A DNA stretch of 26,968 bases from GCA-002694895 sp964436345 (GTDB taxonomy: Bacteria; Chloroflexota; Dehalococcoidia; Lucifugimonadales; GCA-002694895). The position numbers were made by a program, and so were the translations under genes. Numbering within the stretch: the first letter of the stretch is position 1; each line of letters begins with the position of its first letter. This document shows positions 7,681 through 15,931 of the stretch, piece by piece. The stretch spans positions 1-26,968 of the forward strand of contig CAYTCC010000010.1 of the NCBI GenBank assembly GCA_964436345.1, in the 5' to 3' direction. Below the pieces are notes generated by a model that ran no database searches, was not told where the DNA came from, and was given only the letters and a program-made list of their open reading frames with translations.

Positions 7681-8153
7681 TGTTTTTTATAAATACTACA
7701 AATTGCTAATGCTGATATCCCTTCATTTTTACCTATAAAACCAAGACCATCAGTAGATTTTCCTTTTATATTTATTTTATTAGTATTAAGTTTTAGCGTT
7801 TCAGATATTTTAGATTTCATCATTTTAGAATAATTAAATATTTTGAATTTTTCACATATAATTGTAGAGTCGATATTGTTTATTATCCAGTCGTTTTTTC
7901 TAATGATGTTATCTGTTTTTTTTAACATATGTAAGCTTGAATATATTAATTCTGTAGAATCATTAAAAAAATGTCCCATATCACCTAAATTTGCTGCACC
8001 CAATAATGAATCTATAATTGCATGTGTTAATACATCTGCATCACTATCGCCGATCAAGCTATAATTATTGCTTATAACAACTCCTCCCAAAATAAGATTT
8101 CCACCTTTTTTAAGCTTATGAATATCTAGGCCAATTCCGTATGAATTAATCAT
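7677..8153 (-). CDS. ispF: 2-C-methyl-D-erythritol 2,4-cyclodiphosphate synthase
   Basis: IspF cyclises the CDP-methylerythritol phosphate intermediate in the MEP isoprenoid pathway. The 158-residue protein is collinear with the family: GLDIH with metal ligands D10 and H12, LILGGVVI, DADVLTHAIIDSLLGAANLGDMG with metal ligand H44, and KGKSTDGLGFIGKNEGISALA at the C terminus. One conserved residue differs. The usual GHSDAD reads GDSDAD, placing Asp36 where E. coli has His34, which contacts the substrate phosphate. The ADS motif that follows FPDTD is also altered (YSS). The three zinc ligands and the C-terminal signature are intact, so activity is likely kept. It overlaps ispD upstream by eight bases and cysS downstream by four. 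Confidence 0.95.
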   Translation of the reverse strand: MINSYGIGLDIHKLKKGGNLILGGVVISNNYSLIGDSDADVLTHAIIDSLLGAANLGDMGHFFNDSTELIYSSLHMLKKTDNIIRKNDWIINNIDSTIICEKFKIFNYSKMMKSKISETLKLNTNKINIKGKSTDGLGFIGKNEGISALAICSIYKKQ

Positions 8154-8841
8154 TAGTGTTTAATATTTTATGAATTGATTTTAATAAAAGTATATCTTCA
8201 TTTGATGTCAATTTCAGATTATATTTAGATCCTTTAAAGATATGTGGATTGGATCCGTTTTTCAATATTAATTCTGGGACATCATTAAAATCAAATTTTA
8301 TTTTGTTTAATTTAGCATATTGCATAGCATCATATAATATTTTAGTTTTGTATGCTTGTGGGGTTTGGGATGATAATAATTCATTTCTATCTATTGGTTT
8401 GGATAGAGTGGAAGCATTCTGAGATAAATAAGCGGAGTCAACATGTTTGATTACTGGGATTGCAGTACCATGTTTTTTGGCTATATTTATACTTTCAGAA
8501 ATTAAATTTTTATTAATAAATGGCCTGGCTGCATCATGGATTATTGTAATTTCAGATGAAGTAATTTTATTAAATGCATTTATGAAAGATTCAAATCTAC
8601 TATCACCTCCTTCCACAAAATCAAACGATTTTTTGTATCGGTTGATTGAAATTACTGATTTTATTTTATTTAAAATGTTTTCTGATGTTACTATAGATAT
8701 ATGATCAATTAAATTGTGTTTGAATAAAGCTTCTATAGAATATTCAACAATCATTTTACCGGATAATTCATATGTTAATTTATCTGTACCTTGCATTCTG
8801 GTAGAATTTCCCGCAGCAAGTAAAATCGCACAATTCTTCAT
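8146..8841 (-). CDS. ispD: 2-C-methyl-D-erythritol 4-phosphate cytidylyltransferase
   Basis: IspD transfers CMP from CTP to methylerythritol phosphate, the third step of the MEP pathway. The 231-residue protein is the usual length. The N-terminal CTP-binding loop is CAILLAAGNSTRMQGTDKL, followed by VEGGDSRFESFINAF, IIHDAARPFINKNLI (active-site HDAARP), the LSSQTPQAYKT block and a C-terminal LKLTSNEDILLLKSI. The canonical TDDA segment reads FNDVPELI and is divergent. The next genes are ispF and cysS, co-directional and overlapping, so it is first of a three-gene operon. The gap to the divergent EVE gene is 75 bases and must hold both promoters. The call is secure. Confidence 0.96.
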   Translation of the reverse strand: MKNCAILLAAGNSTRMQGTDKLTYELSGKMIVEYSIEALFKHNLIDHISIVTSENILNKIKSVISINRYKKSFDFVEGGDSRFESFINAFNKITSSEITIIHDAARPFINKNLISESINIAKKHGTAIPVIKHVDSAYLSQNASTLSKPIDRNELLSSQTPQAYKTKILYDAMQYAKLNKIKFDFNDVPELILKNGSNPHIFKGSKYNLKLTSNEDILLLKSIHKILNTND

Positions 8842-8916
8842 TTATAAATATTTATTTTTTGTTATCTAGTTTATATTATATTAGTACGATTAAATATAGT
8901 TAAGGAAATTATAAAC

Positions 8917-9348
8917 ATGATAAATTATTGGATGATTTCTATTCCGCAATCTAAATATGAAATATTTATTAAGAATAAAAATAAACAAATAGAATTTAGT
9001 CATAAGTATCAAAAAAGAGTCAAAAGAATTGAGGTTGATGATCGGATGATTATTTATATTAAAGATATAAAAAAATGGATTTTAAGTGCAACTATTACCA
9101 GTACAGCAAAAAATATAATTAAATCAAGATGGACCGATGATATTACAGATTATACTTATGGTGTTAATTTAAATATAGATAAACAATTAGATGAATCTAG
9201 TGCAATTGATGCAACTTATATTGCTCCTTCTTTGGAATATTTGAAAAAATGGTTACCATCTCATTGGGAGTTGGCTTTTTATGAAAGTATGCATATTCTA
9301 TCGTCGAGAGATTTTAAATTAATTGAATCAGAAATGAACAGGGAATAG
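8917..9348 (+). CDS. EVE domain-containing protein
   Basis: EVE domains are PUA-like folds that bind modified bases or RNA, and many sit in restriction or RNA-modification settings. This 143-residue protein begins MINYWMISIPQSKYEIF, matching the family's NYWI...S..N/Y start. RIEVDDRMIIYIKDIKKWILSATITS (about 37-62) fits the conserved GDRxxxY...f.g...v strand pair. The C-terminal part with SLEYLKKWLPSHWELAFY is plausible for the family. The ATG at 8917 is preceded by AAGGAA. It stands alone, divergent from ispD and convergent with tatD, with no methylase or nuclease nearby. The fold assignment is by pattern only; no ligand can be inferred. Confidence 0.7.
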   Translation: MINYWMISIPQSKYEIFIKNKNKQIEFSHKYQKRVKRIEVDDRMIIYIKDIKKWILSATITSTAKNIIKSRWTDDITDYTYGVNLNIDKQLDESSAIDATYIAPSLEYLKKWLPSHWELAFYESMHILSSRDFKLIESEMNRE

Positions 9349-9353
9349 AAAAA

Positions 9354-10172
9354 TTATACAACCCCTGATAACAAATGTTCTTTTGTTAGCCATCCGGATC
9401 CATGTTTTAACATATCAAATGTGTTGTCAAATATATATTGAGTGATATTTTCTATATTTTCATTTTTTATTTGACTAATCTTATCTATTATTAAATTACA
9501 ATCTTTTGGCTCTGTCCATTTGGCTCTGTTTTGTTTGAAGGGTTGAGGAGCAGAATCAGTTTCTACAATTATATTTTTGATATTAGTAGAATTTATAACT
9601 TCTTCTAATTTTTTTAATCTAAGTAAAGGTTTCCCAATTGATATTTTAAATCCCATTGATTCTAATTCTAATGCTATTTTATTATTTGATTGGAAATAAT
9701 GCATAGCTCCACCTACCTCATAAGCTCTCTCTTCTTTTAATATTCTAATTGTTTCCTCAGCGCAAAAACGTGAATGAAAAATGATAGGTTTATTTAATTC
9801 TCGAGCTATCCCTATTTGTTTTCTGAAAGATTTATATTGAATTTCTCTTGAAGGAGAATCAGGTTGGAAATCCAAACCAATTTCGCTAATAACTAGAATC
9901 TTTTTATTGTTTGTTATTAAATTATACATTTGTTCAATTTCTGTTTTATTTAATTCGTTAGTTAAATTTTGAGGATGGAATCCCACACCTCCAAAAACAT
10001 TAGGATACTTTTTAGTCATTTGATCAATAAATTCTGCACTCAGAATATCAACAGAAGCGTCAATAACTGAAGTTATTCCATTAATCTTTGCTCTGTTTAA
10101 TATTGTGGGTATTTCTTTAGAATTATAAGAATTTATATGAGTGTGAGAATCAATTATTGGAATTTTAATCAT
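9354..10172 (-). CDS. TatD-family metal-dependent hydrolase
   Basis: TatD proteins are TIM-barrel metallohydrolases; studied members are 3'-5' DNA/RNA exonucleases or D-tyrosyl-tRNA-like deacylase relatives. The 272-residue protein starts IPIIDSHTHINSY (metal HxH), then GGVGFHPQNL, ISEIGLDFQ (metal Glu), KPIIFHSR (metal His), GGAMHYFQSN (metal His) and IIVETDSAPQPF (metal Asp), giving all expected ligands in order. It follows the second sufU-like gene by only two bases, so it is probably the last gene of the suf transcript. No functional link to Fe-S assembly is known. It converges on the EVE gene with a five-base gap. The family is secure; the substrate is not. Confidence 0.9.
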   Translation of the reverse strand: MIKIPIIDSHTHINSYNSKEIPTILNRAKINGITSVIDASVDILSAEFIDQMTKKYPNVFGGVGFHPQNLTNELNKTEIEQMYNLITNNKKILVISEIGLDFQPDSPSREIQYKSFRKQIGIARELNKPIIFHSRFCAEETIRILKEERAYEVGGAMHYFQSNNKIALELESMGFKISIGKPLLRLKKLEEVINSTNIKNIIVETDSAPQPFKQNRAKWTEPKDCNLIIDKISQIKNENIENITQYIFDNTFDMLKHGSGWLTKEHLLSGVV

Positions 10173-10174
10173 AA

Positions 10175-10621
10175 TTAATTTTTAAATAAGTTATTATATA
10201 TAGCATTCCAACTAAGTAGGACACATTTAATACGAATTTGATTAGATTTCACACTATGTATTGGACTTGTAATATGTAGTTTTTGGTTTTTAAATTTGTG
10301 ATTAGAATTACTTTTTCCATTGAAAAAAGTAATAAATTCATCACAAATTGATGGAATGATATTAATGTTTTCATTTAGAAGTATTTCTGCTAGAAATGAA
10401 GAACTAGCTTTGTGTATGGCACATCCTTCTAATTCCAAATAAATATTAGTTATATTATCTTGATTTAAATTAAAATGAAATTTTACTTCATCCCCACAAA
10501 ATGGATTCAATCCTGATACTAATTTGTCTGCTTTTGATAATTTAGATGAAAAACCAGGGTTTAAAGATCTTTCAAGTATTTCTTCTTTGTAAACGAAATC
10601 TAAATTGTTTTTTTTAGACAT
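10175..10621 (-). CDS. Second, divergent SufU-like Fe-S assembly protein
   Basis: This 148-residue protein is a paralogue of the sufU product encoded at 11898-12350. The zinc ligands known from Bacillus SufU are all present: C42 and D44 in NPFCGDEV, C67 in EGCAIHKASSS, and C133 in IRIKCVLLSW. The N-terminal family motif Yxx.I.DHxxxPRNxG is degraded to YKEEILERSLNPGF, and the segment between C67 and C133 has a different sequence. SufU shuttles persulfide from SufS, so this may be a second SufS partner or a zinc-only regulator. It overlaps the end of sufS by eight bases and precedes tatD by two, so it belongs to the suf operon. Lack of decay and full zinc-site retention argue against a pseudogene. 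The role is inference. Confidence 0.82.
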   Translation of the reverse strand: MSKKNNLDFVYKEEILERSLNPGFSSKLSKADKLVSGLNPFCGDEVKFHFNLNQDNITNIYLELEGCAIHKASSSFLAEILLNENINIIPSICDEFITFFNGKSNSNHKFKNQKLHITSPIHSVKSNQIRIKCVLLSWNAIYNNLFKN

Positions 10622-11843
10622 TATTAAAATATTTTATTGAATTATTAATTTCTTCGGTAAATTTGTCTATTTCTTTATTTGTATTGTATATATAAAAACT
10701 AGCTCTTGCAGATGAATGGCTGCCTAATTTTTTTATTAAAGGCATAGCGCAATGATGACCGGTTCTTATTGCTATTCCTTTTGAGTCTAAAAAAGTACCT
10801 AAATCATGAGGATGGATATCAGGTATATTAAAAGAAATCAACCCTGCCCTGATATCTATATTTTCTGGTCCAAGAATTTCAATGCCATCAATGTTCATTA
10901 AATTATTATATGCATATTTGGTTATTTCAATTTCATGCTCTCTGATGTTTTGCATGCCAATTTCCATAAGATATTTTGTTGCTGCACCTAATCCTACAGC
11001 ACCAGATATATTCGGTGTTCCAGCTTCAAATTTGAATGGAATTTCATTCCATGTTGATTTATCATAGGTTACTTCTAAAATCATATCGCCACCTTTTTGA
11101 TAAGGTGGCATTGATTCTAATAATTCTTTTTTTCCATATAATACCCCTATACCGGTTGGTGCTAACATTTTATGTCCAGAGAAAGTTAAGAAATCACAAT
11201 CTAAATCTGCTACATCTAAGGGCATATGTGGAGCACTTTGTGCTGCATCAATAATTGTAGTTGCTCCAATTGATTTTGCCACATTGATTATTTCCTTAAT
11301 GTTATTGATAGTTCCTATTCCATTTGATACATGCGTTATTGAAACTATTTTGGTGTTTTTTGTAATAATATTATTTATATTGGTTAAATTTAATGTTCCG
11401 TCACTGTTTATTGGGATATATTTTAGTTTAGATTTTGTTTTTTTAATTAATTCTTGCCAAGGAACAATATTACTATGATGCTCCAATTCAGTAATGACTA
11501 TATTATCGGATTCTTTTAAAGTACTTTGCCCCCAAGAGTCTGCAATTAAATTTATTGACTCTGTAGTGCCTCTGGTAAAAATAATTGAATTACTGTTAGG
11601 AGCATTAATGAATTCGGCAATTTTTTCTTTTGCTTCATCATATAAATAAGTTGATTCCATACTTAATGTATGCACCCCTCTATGAATATTAGCATTATTA
11701 TTTGAATAAAAGTTTGATAGAGCATCAATTACAATTTTTGGTTTCTGACTAGTAGCTGCATTATCGAAATAAATTAGTTTTTTTTGATTGATCGTTCTAT
11801 TCAATATCGGAAAATCTTTTATTATTTTTTTAAAATCAAACAT
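10614..11843 (-). CDS. sufS: Cysteine desulfurase SufS
   Basis: This PLP enzyme takes sulfur from cysteine for Fe-S cluster assembly. The 409-residue protein has the class V aminotransferase layout: YFDNAATSQKP near the start, NIHRGVHTL, FTRGTTESINLIA, HHSNIVPWQ, IIDAAQSAPHMPLD, then the PLP lysine K225 in TFSGHKMLAPTGIGVLYG. The active-site cysteine is C365 in IRTGHHCAMP, in the short-loop form typical of SufS rather than IscS. Such enzymes need a partner, here SufU, encoded just upstream and again just downstream. A 54-base gap separates it from sufU, the largest within the suf run, so an internal promoter is possible. No clear Shine-Dalgarno precedes the ATG. Confidence 0.97.
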   Translation of the reverse strand: MFDFKKIIKDFPILNRTINQKKLIYFDNAATSQKPKIVIDALSNFYSNNNANIHRGVHTLSMESTYLYDEAKEKIAEFINAPNSNSIIFTRGTTESINLIADSWGQSTLKESDNIVITELEHHSNIVPWQELIKKTKSKLKYIPINSDGTLNLTNINNIITKNTKIVSITHVSNGIGTINNIKEIINVAKSIGATTIIDAAQSAPHMPLDVADLDCDFLTFSGHKMLAPTGIGVLYGKKELLESMPPYQKGGDMILEVTYDKSTWNEIPFKFEAGTPNISGAVGLGAATKYLMEIGMQNIREHEIEITKYAYNNLMNIDGIEILGPENIDIRAGLISFNIPDIHPHDLGTFLDSKGIAIRTGHHCAMPLIKKLGSHSSARASFYIYNTNKEIDKFTEEINNSIKYFNNV

Positions 11844-11897
11844 TTGTATTTATGAAATAAATTATATAAATATTTTAACAGAATTAAGTATAAATAT

Positions 11898-12350
11898 TTA
11901 TTCTGTTGTAATTATGCTTTGATCATTGTTTATAGCAGATTCTATTGTATGGCAAGCTAAAATAGCACATTTTATTCTTGCTGGATAAGCTGAGATACCT
12001 GATAGAAAAGTTAAATCTCCTAACTCTTCAATATTTTCAGTAGAATCCAATTTATTTGTAACCATTTTTTTAAAAATGTTTGTTATATGTTTTGCGTCAT
12101 TTATTTTTTTACTTTTAAGTATTTCTGTGAATAATGAACTTGATCCTTTTGAAATAGCACAGCCAATACCTGTAAATTGAATTTTATCAATTTTATCATT
12201 CGTAATTTCTAAGTAAAATTCGACTTCATCACCACATAAAGGGTTATAACCTTTTGAATAATTTGTATAATTATCCATTTTCCCAAAATTTCTAGGCCTG
12301 CGATTATGATCTATTATCAATTCCTGATATATTTCGTTTAGTTCACTCAT
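11898..12350 (-). CDS. sufU: SufU, zinc-dependent sulfur transfer protein
   Basis: SufU accepts persulfide sulfur from SufS and feeds the SufBCD scaffold. The 150-residue protein has the full N-terminal signature YQELIIDHNRRPRNFG (residues 8-23). It has the zinc site C39 and D41 in NPLCGDEV, C64 in GIGCAISKGSSS and C128 in ARIKCAILACHT. The roughly 20-residue insert relative to IscU (around 100-118) is the mark of SufU. It follows sufD by three bases and precedes sufS by 54. A second, more divergent copy lies after sufS. The call is secure; the duplication is the unusual part. Confidence 0.95.
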   Translation of the reverse strand: MSELNEIYQELIIDHNRRPRNFGKMDNYTNYSKGYNPLCGDEVEFYLEITNDKIDKIQFTGIGCAISKGSSSLFTEILKSKKINDAKHITNIFKKMVTNKLDSTENIEELGDLTFLSGISAYPARIKCAILACHTIESAINNDQSIITTE

Positions 12351-12353
12351 AAT

Positions 12354-13649
12354 TTAAAAATCAAATTTGTATGAAGGGAGAGTATTAATATAATTTTTAA
12401 TCAGGTAAGTTTCTAATTCATTTATATTTACTTTATCTATAATTTCCATAGCAAATCCTGAAATTAACATTTTACTAGCTGTTTCTAAATCTAAACCTCT
12501 ACTTCTCATATAATACACTGTTTTCTCATCAATATTACCTGCAGTAGCGCCATGCCCTGCTAGGATATCATCAACGTAAATGAACAAACTTGGTTTACTA
12601 TCTATTTCTGCTTTTGGTGATAATACTAAATTTTTATCAGATTGAAGCGAATCTGTTTTTACTGCACCTTCCCTAACTAAGACAGTACCGCCAAATATTG
12701 CGTGAGATTCGCCATCTAAGATTCCTTTATAGTTTATTCTGCTGATGCAATGTGGTGCTATATGGTCAAGATTAATATAATTATCTAGATGTTCCTTTCC
12801 GGATGTGTAATATAAACCATTTAATTCTACTTTTGAGTTCTCATATGGCATACTGACTTTTAAATCATATCTTGCCATTTGAGCGCCTTTAGAAAATGCA
12901 AATGATTTAAATTTAGATTGTTCATTTATACTCACTCTTGTTGTATTTGTGTGTATAGCATTTTCTGATTCTTCTAATAATCTGTAATGTTTTAAATCAC
13001 TTTTTTTATTTATCTTAATTTCTATTACATTATTTGATGTGTATTTTGAATTTTTATTCCCATAATGGTTTTCTATAAGTTCAAGTTGTGATTTGGAATC
13101 AATATTAATGAAAACTTTTGGATTATTTAAGATGAAGTTTCCTGAATTGTTTGAGTTAATAAAATTAATTAATAATTTGGCATAACCGCCACTTATATTT
13201 ATGAAGATATAATCTGTACATAAAGCAGAATTTAATATTGCCATTTCTTCATTTTCATTACCTAGCAAAGTATTAAATTGATCTAGTTCTTTTGTTGTTA
13301 AGGTATTTGCTGAGCTACTTGTAATATTAATAAATGAATCATCAATATCATTATTATTTTTTAATTTACCATTGATTATATTTACGATATTAAATTCTTT
13401 TGGAGCAAAGTTTTGAAATTTTGAAACAGAATCTTCTGACTCTTCAATTGAGGAAGTATAATTTATTGATGTAAATTTATTTAAATTTGTATATTTCCAT
13501 TCTTCATTCCCTTTTCTATGTGTTGGTAATCCAATTTGTTTTAATTTAGATAAATTATTAGATCTACATTTATTAGCTATATCTGGGTTGGAGTTTAGCT
13601 TTTTTGTTGTTCTGGATACAAAATCTATAAAATTTGTTTTGGAATTCAT
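12354..13649 (-). CDS. sufD: Fe-S cluster assembly protein SufD
   Basis: SufD is the partner of SufB in the SufBC2D scaffold. The 431-residue protein has an N-terminal region with GLPTHRKGNEEWKYTNL (around 36-52), the family's WRYT-like element. A right-handed beta-helix core follows, and then the C-terminal signature LSPKAEIDSKPSLFIYVDDILAGHGATAG. The His of GHGATAG corresponds to the essential SufD His (H360 in E. coli). The nearby cysteine found in many SufD proteins is absent, as that position is ILAG. YYMRSRGLDLETASKMLISGFA near the end is typical of both SufB and SufD. The gap to sufC is 12 bases. Confidence 0.95.
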   Translation of the reverse strand: MNSKTNFIDFVSRTTKKLNSNPDIANKCRSNNLSKLKQIGLPTHRKGNEEWKYTNLNKFTSINYTSSIEESEDSVSKFQNFAPKEFNIVNIINGKLKNNNDIDDSFINITSSSANTLTTKELDQFNTLLGNENEEMAILNSALCTDYIFINISGGYAKLLINFINSNNSGNFILNNPKVFINIDSKSQLELIENHYGNKNSKYTSNNVIEIKINKKSDLKHYRLLEESENAIHTNTTRVSINEQSKFKSFAFSKGAQMARYDLKVSMPYENSKVELNGLYYTSGKEHLDNYINLDHIAPHCISRINYKGILDGESHAIFGGTVLVREGAVKTDSLQSDKNLVLSPKAEIDSKPSLFIYVDDILAGHGATAGNIDEKTVYYMRSRGLDLETASKMLISGFAMEIIDKVNINELETYLIKNYINTLPSYKFDF

Positions 13650-13661
13650 ATAAGTATCACT

Positions 13662-14423
13662 TTATTTTTTTGATAGCCAATCATATCCTTTGTTTTCTAG
13701 TTGTAATGCCAAACTTTTGTCTCCAGATTTTACGATTTTCCCATCTATCATCACATGCACATAATCTGGTTTAACATAATTTAATATTCTTTGGTAATGT
13801 GTTACTAGAAGCACGGAATTATTTGTAGATGAAAAATTTTCTATTCCATTAGAAACAACTTTAAGTGCATCAATGTCTAATCCTGAATCAGTTTCATCTA
13901 AGATTGCTAATTTTGGGTTTATTAGAGAAAGTTGAAGTATTTCGTTTCGTTTTTTCTCTCCACCTGAAAAACCTTCATTTACATTTCTTTTAAGGAAATC
14001 TTGATTAATATCTACTTTTTCAGCGCATTCATTTAAAATTGAATCAAATTCTTTAGTACTTAATGGATCTTTTCCATTAAATTCTCTTTGCGCATCTAAA
14101 GAAGATTTGAGAAATTGCCACATTCTTACTCCTGGTAGTTCGACAGGATATTGAAAAGCAAGAAAAAGGCCTAAGCAAGCTCTTATTTCAGGGTCTTTAT
14201 CTATCAAAGTTTGACCAAGGAAATTAATTTCTCCTGAATCTACAATATATTCAGGATTTCCAGCTAAAATATTTGCTAATGTGCTTTTTCCTGAGCCATT
14301 TGGTCCCATGATAGTGTGTTTTTCACCCATGTTTATTGTTAGATTAAAATCTTTTAAAATTTGTGTATCTGCTACAGAAGCATTTAAATTTTTAATCTCT
14401 AATATTGTGTTTTTATTTGTCAT
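13662..14423 (-). CDS. sufC: Fe-S cluster assembly ATPase SufC
   Basis: SufC is the ABC-type ATPase that drives conformational change in the SufBC2D complex; it is cytosolic and not a transporter. In the 253-residue protein the Walker A is GPNGSGKS at 40-47. The Q-loop is AFQYPVELPGV, the signature motif is FSGGEKKRNE at 152-161, and the Walker B is LAILDETDSGLD with D176/E177. The E-K-K-R after SGGE and ETDSGLDIDALK are specific to SufC among ABC ATPases. The ATG at 14423 overlaps the TGA of sufB (ATGA), so the two are translationally coupled. The call is secure. Confidence 0.98.
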   Translation of the reverse strand: MTNKNTILEIKNLNASVADTQILKDFNLTINMGEKHTIMGPNGSGKSTLANILAGNPEYIVDSGEINFLGQTLIDKDPEIRACLGLFLAFQYPVELPGVRMWQFLKSSLDAQREFNGKDPLSTKEFDSILNECAEKVDINQDFLKRNVNEGFSGGEKKRNEILQLSLINPKLAILDETDSGLDIDALKVVSNGIENFSSTNNSVLLVTHYQRILNYVKPDYVHVMIDGKIVKSGDKSLALQLENKGYDWLSKK

Positions 14424-15877
14424 CCTACTGTTCCTTCTAAACTAACTCTTAAAAGTTGTGATGCTTCAATAGCAAATTCAAATGGTAGCTCTTTAAAAAT
14501 CCCTTTACAAAAACCGTTTATAATCATGTAATTAGCATCTTCTAAAGATATACCTCTTTGTTGAGTATAAAACAGCTGATTATCGCTTACTTTTGAAGTT
14601 GTTGCTTCATGCTCTAATTGAGCTGTTGGGTTTTTGACTTCTATATATGGGATTGTATGCGCTCCACATTTATCTCCTATGAGTAGAGAATCACATTGTG
14701 TGAAATTTCTTGCATTTTTGGCAGAAGGAAGTATTTTAACCATTCCTCTGTATGTACTGTTGGCTTTACCTGCTGATATTCCTTTTGCAATTATGGTACT
14801 TTTAGTATTTTTTCCCATATGTATCATTTTGGTGCCGGTATCCGCTTGTTGGAAATTATTAACTAGTGCAACAGAGTAAAATTCTCCTACAGAATTATCT
14901 CCTTGTAGAATCACTGAAGGATATTTCCATGTAATTGCTGAGCCTGTTTCTACTTGCGTCCATGATATTTTTGAATTTTCCCCTGCACATTTACCTCTTT
15001 TAGTTACAAAGTTATATACTCCGCCTTCTCCATTTTTATCTCCCGGAAACCAATTTTGTAAAGTAGAGTATTTAATTTCTGCGTCTTCAAGAGCAATTAA
15101 TTCTACTACAGCGGCATGTAATTGGTTATTTTTTCGGAACGGTGCAGTGCAGCCTTCCAGGTAACTTACATAACTACCTTTGTCTGCAATTATCAAAGTT
15201 CTTTCAAATTGGCCTGTGTCAAGTTCATTAATTCTAAAGTAAGTCATTAATTCTACCGGACATCTAACTCCAGGAGGGACATAAATAAAAGATCCGTCAG
15301 TAAAAACTGCGGAATTTAATGTTGCGTAAAAATTGTCACTGTAAGGAACTACTGAGCCAAGATATTTCTGGATTAATTCAGGATATTTTCGTACAGCCTC
15401 ACTTATAGGGCAAAATATTACTCCAGCATCTTCTAGTTGTTTTTGATAGGTGGTAGCAACCGATACACTATCCATAATAGCATCTACGGCTACACCTGAT
15501 AATTTTTTTTGCTCTTCTAATGGGATTCCTAATTTATTAAATGCTTCTAGCATTTCTGGATCTACTTCATCTAAGCTTTTTGGATTTGGTTTATTTGTGG
15601 GTGATGAATAGTACCTTATATCTTGAAAATCTATTTTTGGAAATTTAATATTTGCCCATTCTGGTTCATTTTCTTTATTTCTGAACCAATGTTTTAAAGA
15701 TTTTAATCTCCAATCTAATAACCATTTCGGTTCATTTTTCTTTTTTGATATCATTTTTACTATGTCTTCTGATAAACCCTTTGGAGCATTATCAGAGTCA
15801 AAATTAAAATCAAAACCCCATTTGTAATTATTATCTTCTAGTTTCGAATCACGCGAAATTACATTTTTATTGTTCAT
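14420..15877 (-). CDS. sufB: Fe-S cluster assembly scaffold SufB
   Basis: SufB carries the nascent cluster in the SufBCD scaffold. The 485-residue protein has the family blocks PEWLLDWRLKSL-like (PKWLLDWRLKSLKHW), VPPGVRCPVELMTYFRIN, GSYVSYLEGCTAP, TLQNWFPGDKNGEGGVYNFVTKRG and QTDSLLIG-type QCDSLLIGDKCGAHT. C404 in DKCGAHT and the Glu in LEHEATTSK correspond to the catalytic Cys and Glu of E. coli SufB. AAGGAA precedes the ATG at 15877. A TATAAT-like -10 on the minus strand at 15907-15912, 30 bases upstream, could mark a suf promoter separate from that of the two genes before it. No SufR/RirA-type repressor gene is adjacent. Confidence 0.98.
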   Translation of the reverse strand: MNNKNVISRDSKLEDNNYKWGFDFNFDSDNAPKGLSEDIVKMISKKKNEPKWLLDWRLKSLKHWFRNKENEPEWANIKFPKIDFQDIRYYSSPTNKPNPKSLDEVDPEMLEAFNKLGIPLEEQKKLSGVAVDAIMDSVSVATTYQKQLEDAGVIFCPISEAVRKYPELIQKYLGSVVPYSDNFYATLNSAVFTDGSFIYVPPGVRCPVELMTYFRINELDTGQFERTLIIADKGSYVSYLEGCTAPFRKNNQLHAAVVELIALEDAEIKYSTLQNWFPGDKNGEGGVYNFVTKRGKCAGENSKISWTQVETGSAITWKYPSVILQGDNSVGEFYSVALVNNFQQADTGTKMIHMGKNTKSTIIAKGISAGKANSTYRGMVKILPSAKNARNFTQCDSLLIGDKCGAHTIPYIEVKNPTAQLEHEATTSKVSDNQLFYTQQRGISLEDANYMIINGFCKGIFKELPFEFAIEASQLLRVSLEGTVG

Positions 15878-15931
15878 TGAAATTCCTTAAAAAAAACGTT
15901 AAATATATTATATTACAAAACGAACTGTTTA

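Noticed and set aside
11844..11897. A terminator or regulatory element between sufU and sufS
   Set aside because: The gap holds only AT-rich sequence with a trivial palindrome (ATAAATATTTAT); no stable stem or clear promoter is visible.
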